A DNA stretch of 64,000 nucleotides from Pseudonocardia autotrophica (GTDB lineage Bacteria > Actinomycetota > Actinomycetes > Mycobacteriales > Pseudonocardiaceae): assembly GCF_000717175.1 (NCBI RefSeq), contig NZ_JNYD01000009.1, positions 62,001-126,000 of the forward strand, in the 5' to 3' direction. The position numbers and the translations under genes are program-made. The notes beneath the pieces are model-generated. The model saw only the letters and a program-made list of their open reading frames with translations, ran no database searches and had not been told where the DNA came from. How positions within the stretch are numbered: the stretch's first letter is position 1; each line of letters begins with the position of its first letter. This document shows, in pieces, positions 57,998-64,000 of this stretch.

Positions 57998-58678
57998 TCA
58001 GCCGGTGGGCCCGTAGGCCGCCGCGATCTCCTCCGATCCCGCCCAGCGGCTGTAGGTCGGACCCTGCGGCCACCCCTCCGGCGAGTCCTGCCACACCTCC
58101 TGCCGGCCGTACGGCAGCAGGTCGACCAGGCCGAACAGGTAGCTCAGCTGCTCGGTGCCGCGACCGTTGGTGTGCCAGGTCCGGTAGACCGTGTCGCCGT
58201 CGCGCAGGAACACGTTGACCGCGAACCCGCCGCCGGGCGGGGCCCCGACGTCGGAGCCGAACGAGCTGTTCGCCGTCGAGTACCACTCCATGGTGTTGCC
58301 GACCCGGCGCCGGTAGGCGAGTGCCTCCTCGATCGGGCCCTGGGTGACGACCACGAAGCGGGCGTCGAACTTCGCCAGGCCCTCGAGGCGGGTGAACTGC
58401 GAGGTGAAGCCGGTGCAGCCGCCGCACTGCCACTCCTCGCCGTCGTGCCACATGTGGTTGTAGACGATCAGCTGCGGGGCGTCGCCGAAGACGTCGACGA
58501 GCCGGACCGGGCCGTCCGCGCCCTCCAGCACGTAGTCGGGCATCTCGACCATCGGCAGCCGCCGGCGCTGGGCGGCGATGGCGTCGAGCTCGCGGGTCGC
58601 GGCCTTCTCGCGCACCCGCAGCTCGGCGAGCTCCTTCTCCCAGGTGGCGGCGTCGACGACGGGCGGCAGTGCGGACAT
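57998..58678 (-). CDS. DUF899 family thioredoxin-like protein
   Basis: A 226-residue protein of the DUF899 family with a thioredoxin-like core: LVDVFGDAPQLIVYNHMWHD, then the Cys pair in WQCGGCTGFTSQF, and FVVVTQGPIEEALAYRRRVG. The second half reads FGSDVGAPPGGGFAVNVFLR and the terminal FGLVDLLPYGRQE. The CxxC is typical of the family, but the activity is uncharacterised. ATG 58678 has GGAGGAGG just upstream. Downstream it converges with the SRPBCC gene. Confidence 0.87.
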   Translation of the reverse strand: MSALPPVVDAATWEKELAELRVREKAATRELDAIAAQRRRLPMVEMPDYVLEGADGPVRLVDVFGDAPQLIVYNHMWHDGEEWQCGGCTGFTSQFTRLEGLAKFDARFVVVTQGPIEEALAYRRRVGNTMEWYSTANSSFGSDVGAPPGGGFAVNVFLRDGDTVYRTWHTNGRGTEQLSYLFGLVDLLPYGRQEVWQDSPEGWPQGPTYSRWAGSEEIAAAYGPTG

Positions 58679-58931
58679 GGTTCCTCCTCCGGTTCACCTA
58701 CTCCCCGGGGCAGACCGTCCGGCGGCCGCAGACTCATCGGTCCGGCGGTCGAGGAGTCCCGCGCGGCGCCGAACCTGCTTCTCGGCCGTCCGGCGACGAC
58801 GCCTGACCCCTCGACCGGGGCCGGCGAACCGCGCGATCATGCCCACACCGGGTGTCCGAGGGTTAGCGCGTGGCGGGGTCCCGACGAGCAGGTGGGTGGA
58901 CGGCTCCCCGTCGAAGAAGGAGATCCGGTAG

Positions 58932-60125
58932 GTGAACGACGTCGGCAGCGCCCTCGACAGCCTGCTCGCCATCGCGGTCGTCGCGGCGCTCGCCCCGCTG
59001 CTGCTCGGCCTGTTCCCCCGGGTACGCGTCCCGCAGGTGGTGCTCCTGCTCGCCGGCGGGATCGTCGTGGGGCCGCAGGTGCTCGGCGTGGCCGCGCCCG
59101 CGCCCGTCGAGCCGCTCGCCGACCTCGGGCTGGGGTTCGTGTTCCTGCTCGCCGGCTACGAGCTCGACCAGCGGCTGTACCGGCAGGACGCGGGGCGGCG
59201 GGCGTTGCTGGCCTGGGTGGTGTCGCTGCTCCTCGCGCTCGGGGCCGTCGGGCTGCTCACCTCGCTCGGGCTGGTGCGGGCGTTCGTGCCCGTGGCCCTC
59301 GCGATGACCACCACCGCGCTGGGCACGCTCGTGCCGGTCCTGCGCGAGAACGGCATGCTGCGCGGTCGGCTGGGCGGGTACCTGATGGCCGGCGGCGCGG
59401 CCGGGGAGCTGTTCCCGATCCTCGCGATCGCCGTGTTCCTCGGCATCGCCAACCGGTTCGTCGCGCTGCTGTCACTGGCGGCGGTGGCCGTGCTCGCGGT
59501 TCTGCTCGCCGTCGCGTCCCGGGTGATGCGGCCGGGCGGGCGGCTGGCGCGGGTCTTCGACGAGCGCCAGCACGAGACCAGCCAGATCACGCTGCGGTTC
59601 ACGGTGCTGCTGCTCGTGCTGCTGCTGGCGGTCACCGAGCGGTTCCACCTCGACGCGGTGCTGGGCGCGTTCGTGGCCGGGATGGTGCTGCGGCGCTGGG
59701 CCGGGCCGAGCGCGCCGGTGCTGGAGGAGAAGCTCGACGTGGCCGGGCACGGCTTCCTCATCCCGATCTTCTTCGTGTACTCCGGCATGACGATCGACCT
59801 GCACGCCATCGCGCAGGCCCCGCTGCGCCTCGTGCTCTTCTTCGGGCTCATGATCGCCATCCGCGGGCTGCCGGCCCTGCTCGTCTACCTCGGCGTCCTG
59901 TCCCTGCGCGAGCGGATCCAGACCGCGCTGGTGACGGCCACCGCGCTGCCGCTGGTCGTCGCGCTGGCCCAGATCGGGCTGCGGAACGGGACGATGCTGC
60001 CGGAGAACGCCGCCGCCCTCGTCGGCGCGGCGGTGCTCACCGTCCTGGTCCTGCCGACCCTGGCCGTGTCGATGCACCGGCCGGCGGTGGAGGAGAGCCC
60101 CCGCCGCGACGCGCCCTCGCCCTGA
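58932..60125 (+). CDS. Cation:proton antiporter (CPA2/KefB-like)
   Basis: A 397-residue membrane protein of the sodium/proton exchanger (KefB-type) family, with about twelve helices including VPQVVLLLAGGIVVGPQVLG and LGLGFVFLLAGYELD. The conserved MTTTALGTLVPVLREN region and RFHLDAVLGAFVAGMVLRRW follow. There is no C-terminal TrkA-N domain. GTG 58932 has AAGGAG 11 bases upstream. The ion is not predictable; potassium, sodium or a weak acid are possible. Confidence 0.88.
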   Translation: MNDVGSALDSLLAIAVVAALAPLLLGLFPRVRVPQVVLLLAGGIVVGPQVLGVAAPAPVEPLADLGLGFVFLLAGYELDQRLYRQDAGRRALLAWVVSLLLALGAVGLLTSLGLVRAFVPVALAMTTTALGTLVPVLRENGMLRGRLGGYLMAGGAAGELFPILAIAVFLGIANRFVALLSLAAVAVLAVLLAVASRVMRPGGRLARVFDERQHETSQITLRFTVLLLVLLLAVTERFHLDAVLGAFVAGMVLRRWAGPSAPVLEEKLDVAGHGFLIPIFFVYSGMTIDLHAIAQAPLRLVLFFGLMIAIRGLPALLVYLGVLSLRERIQTALVTATALPLVVALAQIGLRNGTMLPENAAALVGAAVLTVLVLPTLAVSMHRPAVEESPRRDAPSP

Positions 60126-60213
60126 CCGCACCGGGTCCCTCCGGCCCTATCGCCGCGGCGGCGGGAGGGGCAGGCTCGTGGGCGTCCGTCCCGGCCCGAC
60201 CGAGGAGCACCGG

Positions 60214-60357
60214 ATGACACAGCCGCACGAACCCGCCTCCGCCCCGGACGAGGTGCCGACGAGCGCCGAGCGGCCGGCGACGACCGGCCCCTACGACGAC
60301 GAGACCCTCGCCCGCCTGCTGCACGACCTCGACGTCGCCAACGACTGGCACCCCTGA
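60214..60357 (+). CDS. Small acidic protein, 47 residues
   Basis: A short open frame with a good ribosome site (GAGGAG, seven bases before ATG 60214). The N-terminal half is Pro/Ala/Glu/Thr-rich and the C-terminal half, YDDETLARLLHDLDVANDW, is a predicted acidic helix. Codon choice is G/C-ending throughout, as in real genes here. It lies between the antiporter gene and the convergent Cds1-like gene. The family is unknown. Confidence 0.6.
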   Translation: MTQPHEPASAPDEVPTSAERPATTGPYDDETLARLLHDLDVANDWHP

Positions 60358-60365
60358 GGATCGGC

Positions 60366-61445
60366 TCAGAACTCGCCCGTCGCGAGGAACCGCTCGATCC
60401 GCTCGGTGTGGGGTGCGAGGTCCAGGCCCTGGGCGGCGACCCAGTCGTCGTCGTAGTAGCTGTGCCGGTAGCGCTCGCCGCCGTCGCAGATCAGGGTGAC
60501 CACGCTGCCCCGCACGCCGTCGGCCAGCATCCGCGCGACGAGGTGGTAGACGCCCCACAGGTTCGTCCCGGTCGAGCCGCCCGCGAACCGCCCGGTGCGT
60601 TCGTGCAGGTGGCGCACGGCGGCGATGCTCGCGGCGTCGGGCACCGGCAGCATCAGGTCGATCACCCCGGGCACGAAGCTGGGCTCCATCCGCGGGCGCC
60701 CGATCCCCTCGATCCGGCCCGGCATCCCGGTGGCGTAGTCCGCCGCGCCGCTCGCCCAGCCCGGCAGGAAGGCCGAGTTCTCCGGGTCGACGACGGCCAG
60801 CCGCGTCGGCATCCGCCGGTAGCGCAGGTACCGGCCGATCGTCGCCGAGGTGCCGCCGGTGCCCGCCCCGACGACGATCCACTCCGGCACCGGGTACCGC
60901 TCCTGCGCGAGCTGCGCCACGATCGACTCGGCGATGTTGTTGTTGCCGCGCCAGTCCGTCGCCCGCTCGGCGTGGGTGAACTGGTCCAGGTAGTGCCCGC
61001 CGCACTCCGCGGCCAGCCGCTCCGCCTCGGCGTACATCCCGGCCCCGTGCTCGACGGGGTGGCAGCGGCCGCCGTACCGCTCGATCAGCGCGATCTTCTC
61101 CGGGCTGGTGGAGCGCGGCAGCACCGCGACGAACGGCACGCCGATCAGCTGCGCGAAGTACGCCTCGGACACCGCGGTGGACCCGGAGCTGGCCTCGACG
61201 ACCGTGGTGTGCGGCCCGATCTGCCCGCTGACCAGGGCGTGCAGGAACAGCGAGCGGGCCAGGCGGTGCTTGAGGCTGCCGGTGGGGTGCACCGACTCGT
61301 CCTTGAGGTAGACGTCGACGCCCCAGTCGGCGGGCATCGGCAGGACGTGCAGGTGGGTGTCCGCGGAGCGGTTCGCGTCCGCCTCCACGCGCCGCACGGC
61401 CTCGTCGACCCACAGCCGGTCCGCGCCCGCCCGTTCCACCGCCAC
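60366..61445 (-). CDS. PLP-dependent cysteine synthase-family enzyme, Cds1-like
   Basis: A 359-residue fold-type II PLP enzyme. The PLP lysine is in [15 protein letters not shown], the Asn/Ser substrate loop is [15 protein letters not shown], and the phosphate-binding loop is [15 protein letters not shown]. It resembles mycobacterial Cds1, a cysteine desulfhydrase giving hydrogen sulfide, more than CysK, with a longer N-terminus. The start is GTG 61445. A role in cysteine breakdown is inferred from this likeness; synthase activity cannot be excluded. It stands alone on the minus strand. Confidence 0.83.
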   Translation of the reverse strand: MAVERAGADRLWVDEAVRRVEADANRSADTHLHVLPMPADWGVDVYLKDESVHPTGSLKHRLARSLFLHALVSGQIGPHTTVVEASSGSTAVSEAYFAQLIGVPFVAVLPRSTSPEKIALIERYGGRCHPVEHGAGMYAEAERLAAECGGHYLDQFTHAERATDWRGNNNIAESIVAQLAQERYPVPEWIVVGAGTGGTSATIGRYLRYRRMPTRLAVVDPENSAFLPGWASGAADYATGMPGRIEGIGRPRMEPSFVPGVIDLMLPVPDAASIAAVRHLHERTGRFAGGSTGTNLWGVYHLVARMLADGVRGSVVTLICDGGERYRHSYYDDDWVAAQGLDLAPHTERIERFLATGEF

Positions 61446-61470
61446 GGCGGAACCGTATCCGCCGGTCCGC

Positions 61471-62079
61471 CTACCGGGAGCCGGGGCCGGCGGGCCGGAA
61501 GGTCGCCAGCGCGCCGGCGAGCATCGAGTAGTAGCCGACGAGCCAGACCAGGGCGGCGAGGGTGTCGCGGCCGAGCGCGCCGAGGGCGGCGGCGTACAGC
61601 TCGTCGTCGACGTCGCGGTCGACGAGCAGGGCCCGGGCGACCCGCCACGCGTGCCGCTCGGCGGCGTCGAGCCCCGCCGGTTCCGTGCCGTCGAGCAGGG
61701 CCTGGAGCTGCGTGGAGGTCAGCCCGGCGTCCCGCGCCGTGCCCTCGTGCGAGGTCCACTCGAACTCCGACCGCGTGTGCGCCGCGACGGTGAGGACCGC
61801 CAGCTCGCGCAGGCGCGGGGGCAGGTCGGGGTCGGTGCGCAGGGCGGCGCCGACCTGCTGGACGGCGGACCCGATCCGCGGGGAGAACAGCATCGCCCCG
61901 AACGGGCCGAGCAGCCGCTCCTCGTCGTCGACGAGCGGGACCCGGCTCTGCGCGCGGCGCGGACCGGTGGCGATCAGGTCGTGCAGGGCGGCCCGCTCGG
62001 GGTCCAGGTCGGCCCGGGCCTGCGGGCGGCTGCGCGGCGGCCCGGGGCGTTCGGGGCGCCCGACGAGCTCGTCGGTCAT
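61471..62079 (-). CDS. Carboxymuconolactone decarboxylase (AhpD-like) family protein
   Basis: A 202-residue protein of the CMD/AhpD superfamily, with [25 protein letters not shown] and DLVVDRD-type helices ([20 protein letters not shown]). The CxxC of AhpD is absent; the His/Glu region resembles gamma-carboxymuconolactone decarboxylase. The reaction is unknown. Its ATG 62079 is overlapped by the stop of a nine-codon reading frame with a strong ribosome site, so translation is probably coupled to that frame. It lies 25 bases upstream of the Cds1-like gene. Confidence 0.83.
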   Translation of the reverse strand: MTDELVGRPERPGPPRSRPQARADLDPERAALHDLIATGPRRAQSRVPLVDDEERLLGPFGAMLFSPRIGSAVQQVGAALRTDPDLPPRLRELAVLTVAAHTRSEFEWTSHEGTARDAGLTSTQLQALLDGTEPAGLDAAERHAWRVARALLVDRDVDDELYAAALGALGRDTLAALVWLVGYYSMLAGALATFRPAGPGSR

Positions 62080-62105
62080 GCGAGGTGCGCGCTCTCGGTG
62101 GTCAT
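62076..62105 (-). CDS. Nine-codon leader reading frame (MTTESAHLA) coupled to the CMD gene
   Basis: ATG 62105 sits three bases after the very strong ribosome site AGGAGGAGG. The nine-codon frame ends in TGA overlapping the CMD start as ATGA, and the CMD ATG itself lacks a ribosome site. It is either a coupled leader peptide or, if a base was missed in assembly, the true N-terminus of the CMD protein. Confidence 0.5.
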   Translation of the reverse strand: MTTESAHLA

Positions 62106-62162
62106 GGTCCTCCTCCTGGCGAGGTCGACCGGAGCCTACGGCGGGACCCCGGTACAGGTCGG

Positions 62163-62477
62163 TCAGTGCAGGAACTTGAGCCCCACCACGCCGGCGACGA
62201 TCGCGACCAGGCACAGCAGCCGGGCCGCGGTCGTCGGCTCGCCGAGGGCGACCATGCCGTAGAGCGCGGTGCCGACGGCGCCGATCCCGACCCAGGTCGC
62301 GTAGCCGGTGCCGACGGGGATCGACCGCAGCGCGTACGCGAGGCCGGCCATGCTCAGGACCAGCGCAACGAGGAACGTGACGGACGGCAGGACCGCGGTG
62401 AACCCGCGGCTGCGGGCCAGCGCCGCGGCCCAGACGGTCTCGAGGACACCCGAGACGACGAGGACGATCCACGCCAT
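62163..62477 (-). CDS. SMR-family transporter, SugE/Gdx type
   Basis: A 104-residue small multidrug-resistance protein with four helices. The essential Glu of helix 1 lies in VVSGVLETVWAAALARSRGF, and the signature SIPVGTGYATWVGIGAVGTALYG continues helix 3. The sequence is closest to SugE, whose members export guanidinium in exchange for protons (Gdx). GGAGG six bases before ATG 62477 is clear. The leader contains a hairpin at 62495-62523, but I could not match a guanidine riboswitch. Confidence 0.9.
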   Translation of the reverse strand: MAWIVLVVSGVLETVWAAALARSRGFTAVLPSVTFLVALVLSMAGLAYALRSIPVGTGYATWVGIGAVGTALYGMVALGEPTTAARLLCLVAIVAGVVGLKFLH

Positions 62478-62660
62478 GACACACCTCCGGAACGGCGTCG
62501 TCTTGTCGTGCCGGGTACGACGCGCTCGTCCGGGGAGTCCGCAGGAGGCGGGTCCACGATCAACGGTAGCAACGCCCGCGCTCGTCGAGCCCGGTTGGTG
62601 ACCGGTCCGACCCGCACCGATCGCTGCCGGAGGGGCCGCGAGTCCGGCTAGCATCACGGG

Positions 62661-63602
62661 ATGTTCTCGGCGGCGGCCTCCTCGTTCGACGAGTGGAGCG
62701 CGATCGCCGAGACCAGCTTCGTCCCGCTCCGGGTCCGGCCGCCCGCCGCGGGGACCGCGGGGTTCCGCGGCGAGATCGTCGGACGCGGGCTCGACACCCG
62801 CCTGGGCCTCTCCCGGATCGCGGCCGACCCCTGCCGGATGACCCGGGCCGGGTCGGTGGACGACGCACCGGACACCCTCTTCCTCTCGATCCAGCGCCGC
62901 GGCGCGGTCCGGGTGGCGCAGGCGGGGCGCGTCGCTCGGGCGGTCGCCGGCGAGGCCGTGCTGTACCGCAGCCGCGAGCGGCTGTCGCTCGAGTGCGAGG
63001 CGTCGACCTCCTGCCTGACGCTGCAGGTCACGGGGGAGTGCGCGGGGCTCGACGAGGCCGCGGTCTCCGCCGGCCTCGCGCGGACGATCCCGGGGTCGAT
63101 CCCCGCACTGCGCGTGCTGGCCGCCACCGCGGACACGCTCGAGCAGACCGTCGACGGCCTGGACGCGGTGTCGGCCGCCCGGATGTCGTCCGCGGTGCTG
63201 CAGATGCTCGACGCGCTGCTCGGCTCGCTCGGCGGCACCGAGACACCGCCCACCGGTCCGGTCGCCCTCGCCGCGACGATGCAGCGGTTCGTCCTGGAGA
63301 ACCTCACCGATCCCGGCATGTCCGTCGACACGATCGCCCGGCGCTTCGGTGTGTCCGGCCGCTACGTCACGCGCGTGTTCGCCGAGGCGGGACAGCCGCC
63401 ACCCGCCACGTTCCTGCGCGACGAGCGCCTCCGGCGGGCCGCCCACCTGCTCGGCCGCGAGCACCGCCCGACCGTCGCTGCCGTGGCCGCCCGGTGCGGG
63501 TTCGCCGACACCACCACGTTCACCCGTGCCTTCCGGCGCCGGTACGGGGTCGCGCCCGGGGCGTGGGCCCGCCCGGGTGAGCCGCCGGTCGTGTCGGCCT
63601 GA
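62661..63602 (+). CDS. AraC-family transcriptional regulator
   Basis: A 313-residue regulator with an N-terminal ligand-binding-like region of the AraC-binding-like type (SFVPLRVRP, then RAVAGEAVLYRSRERL). The C-terminal AraC double helix-turn-helix reads SVDTIARRFGVSGRYVTRVFAEAG and VAAVAARCGFADTTTFTRAFRRRYG. ATG 62661 is six bases after TAGCAT, a leaderless-type promoter. It is divergent from the SugE gene, which it may regulate; this is positional inference only. Confidence 0.88.
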   Translation: MFSAAASSFDEWSAIAETSFVPLRVRPPAAGTAGFRGEIVGRGLDTRLGLSRIAADPCRMTRAGSVDDAPDTLFLSIQRRGAVRVAQAGRVARAVAGEAVLYRSRERLSLECEASTSCLTLQVTGECAGLDEAAVSAGLARTIPGSIPALRVLAATADTLEQTVDGLDAVSAARMSSAVLQMLDALLGSLGGTETPPTGPVALAATMQRFVLENLTDPGMSVDTIARRFGVSGRYVTRVFAEAGQPPPATFLRDERLRRAAHLLGREHRPTVAAVAARCGFADTTTFTRAFRRRYGVAPGAWARPGEPPVVSA

Positions 63603-63606
63603 CGGC

Positions 63607-64000
63607 TCAGGTCCGTGCCGCGGCGAGCAGCGCCGTCAGGTCCGCGGCGATGCTCTCGGCGTCCCGGGTGTCCGACCAGTACCGGGCCGGGGCCGCGGCC
63701 GGATCGAGCAGGTACGTCATCGCGGTGTGCTGCACGTCGTAGCCCGCCGGGGTGTCGCGGCGGCGGGTGAAGACCCGGAAGGACGCGGCTGCATCGCCGG
63801 TCTGCTCCGCGGTCCCGGTGAGCCCCGTGAAGCGTGGGTGCGTGGCCTCGAGGTGCGCCTCGAGGCGCTCCGGGATGTCCCGCTCGGGGTCGACGGTGAC
63901 GTACAGCGGGACCACGGCCGCGGCCGCGTCGCCCAGCCGGTCCAGCACGTCGTCGAGCTTGGCCAGGGCGCGGGGACAGACCACGCGGCACGAGGTGAAC
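63607..64000 (-). CDS. SCO1/SenC-type copper-binding protein, C-terminal part (5' end beyond window)
   Basis: The visible 130 residues are the C-terminal part of a SCO1/SenC thioredoxin-like protein that helps insert copper into cytochrome oxidase. The copper motif CxxxCP is at the edge (CRVVCPRAL) and the third ligand His is in VQHTAMTYLLDPAA. The strand YVTVDPERDIPERL is typical. The signal or membrane part lies outside the window. Its stop is four bases from the end of the convergent AraC gene. Confidence 0.88.
   Translation of the reverse strand, partial: FTSCRVVCPRALAKLDDVLDRLGDAAAAVVPLYVTVDPERDIPERLEAHLEATHPRFTGLTGTAEQTGDAAASFRVFTRRRDTPAGYDVQHTAMTYLLDPAAAPARYWSDTRDAESIAADLTALLAAART

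Noticed and set aside
62495..62523. A guanidine riboswitch before the SugE/Gdx-type gene
   Set aside because: The leader has a hairpin (GCGTCGT/ACGACGC) and two ACGA strings, but not the paired ACGR-loop hairpins or other consensus elements of the known guanidine classes.

Overview
The window comes from a very high G+C actinobacterium. The gene order ftsH-folE-folP-folB-folK, then panC-panD-coaX-lysS-lsr2-clpC, then mutY, radA, lpqE, carD, ispD, ispF, cysS and rlmB matches a block known from mycobacteria. Lsr2, CarD, a MhuD-type haem oxygenase, a mycothiol-dependent isomerase-type protein and a SigD/RsdA-type pair all fit Pseudonocardiales. Pseudonocardia is my best guess, but genus is inference. 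Many genes have a TANNNT box 5 to 8 bases before the start codon, the usual sign of leaderless transcripts.

Layout. 1-4350: folate biosynthesis operon behind the 3' part of ftsH, every junction overlapping, with folE apparently starting at CTG. 4403-6532: two convergent membrane metalloproteases (PrsW and M50 types). 6901-11456: pantothenate/CoA operon and lysS. 11578-15726: lsr2, a siderophore-interacting-type flavoprotein and clpC. 15744-17062: a BrkB/YihY membrane protein flanked by inverted arrays of a 22-bp repeat. 17109-20873: one giant protein combining a polysaccharide deacetylase, a glycosyltransferase 2 and an acyltransferase 3. 21108-24684: an aldehyde dehydrogenase module with a divergent GAF regulator, a 21-bp operator and a DUF779 partner. 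24681-26644: sirtuin, MhuD and an alpha/beta hydrolase, the last two diverging from overlapping -10 boxes.

27046-33253 is the most unusual part. A SigD-like sigma factor and an RsdA-like anti-sigma factor with a huge charged tail are followed by a structured leader and a 51-residue peptide made of only eight amino acids. All eight of its tryptophans are in Trp-Gly pairs. Next come an ABC exporter and a flavin monooxygenase resembling tryptophan hydroxylases of the VioD type. This looks like a peptide-modification-and-export cassette that I cannot match to a known class.

33269-42712: 2H phosphoesterase, mutY, an anchored secreted protein, radA, lpqE, carD, ispD/F, cysS and rlmB. The diadenylate cyclase gene disA, often next to radA, is absent from the interval. 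42766-52641: DinB-type enzyme, zinc-type ABC transporter with a Zur-like site, LacI and TetR regulators, trehalose synthesis (otsA-otsB), ThrE-type exporter, tRNA-Thr and a membrane protein. 52721-64000 is more accessory: NDH-2, DoxX, an internally deleted dehydrogenase pseudogene, HD hydrolase, two AraC-type regulators, DUF899, an antiporter, a Cds1-like PLP enzyme, a CMD protein with a coupled nine-codon leader ORF, a SugE/Gdx exporter and the start of an SCO1-like gene cut by the window edge.

Convergent gene pairs repeatedly end in strong hairpins of a shared GTGAGTG...CACTCAC type, in two cases with the stop codon of the minus-strand gene inside the stem.
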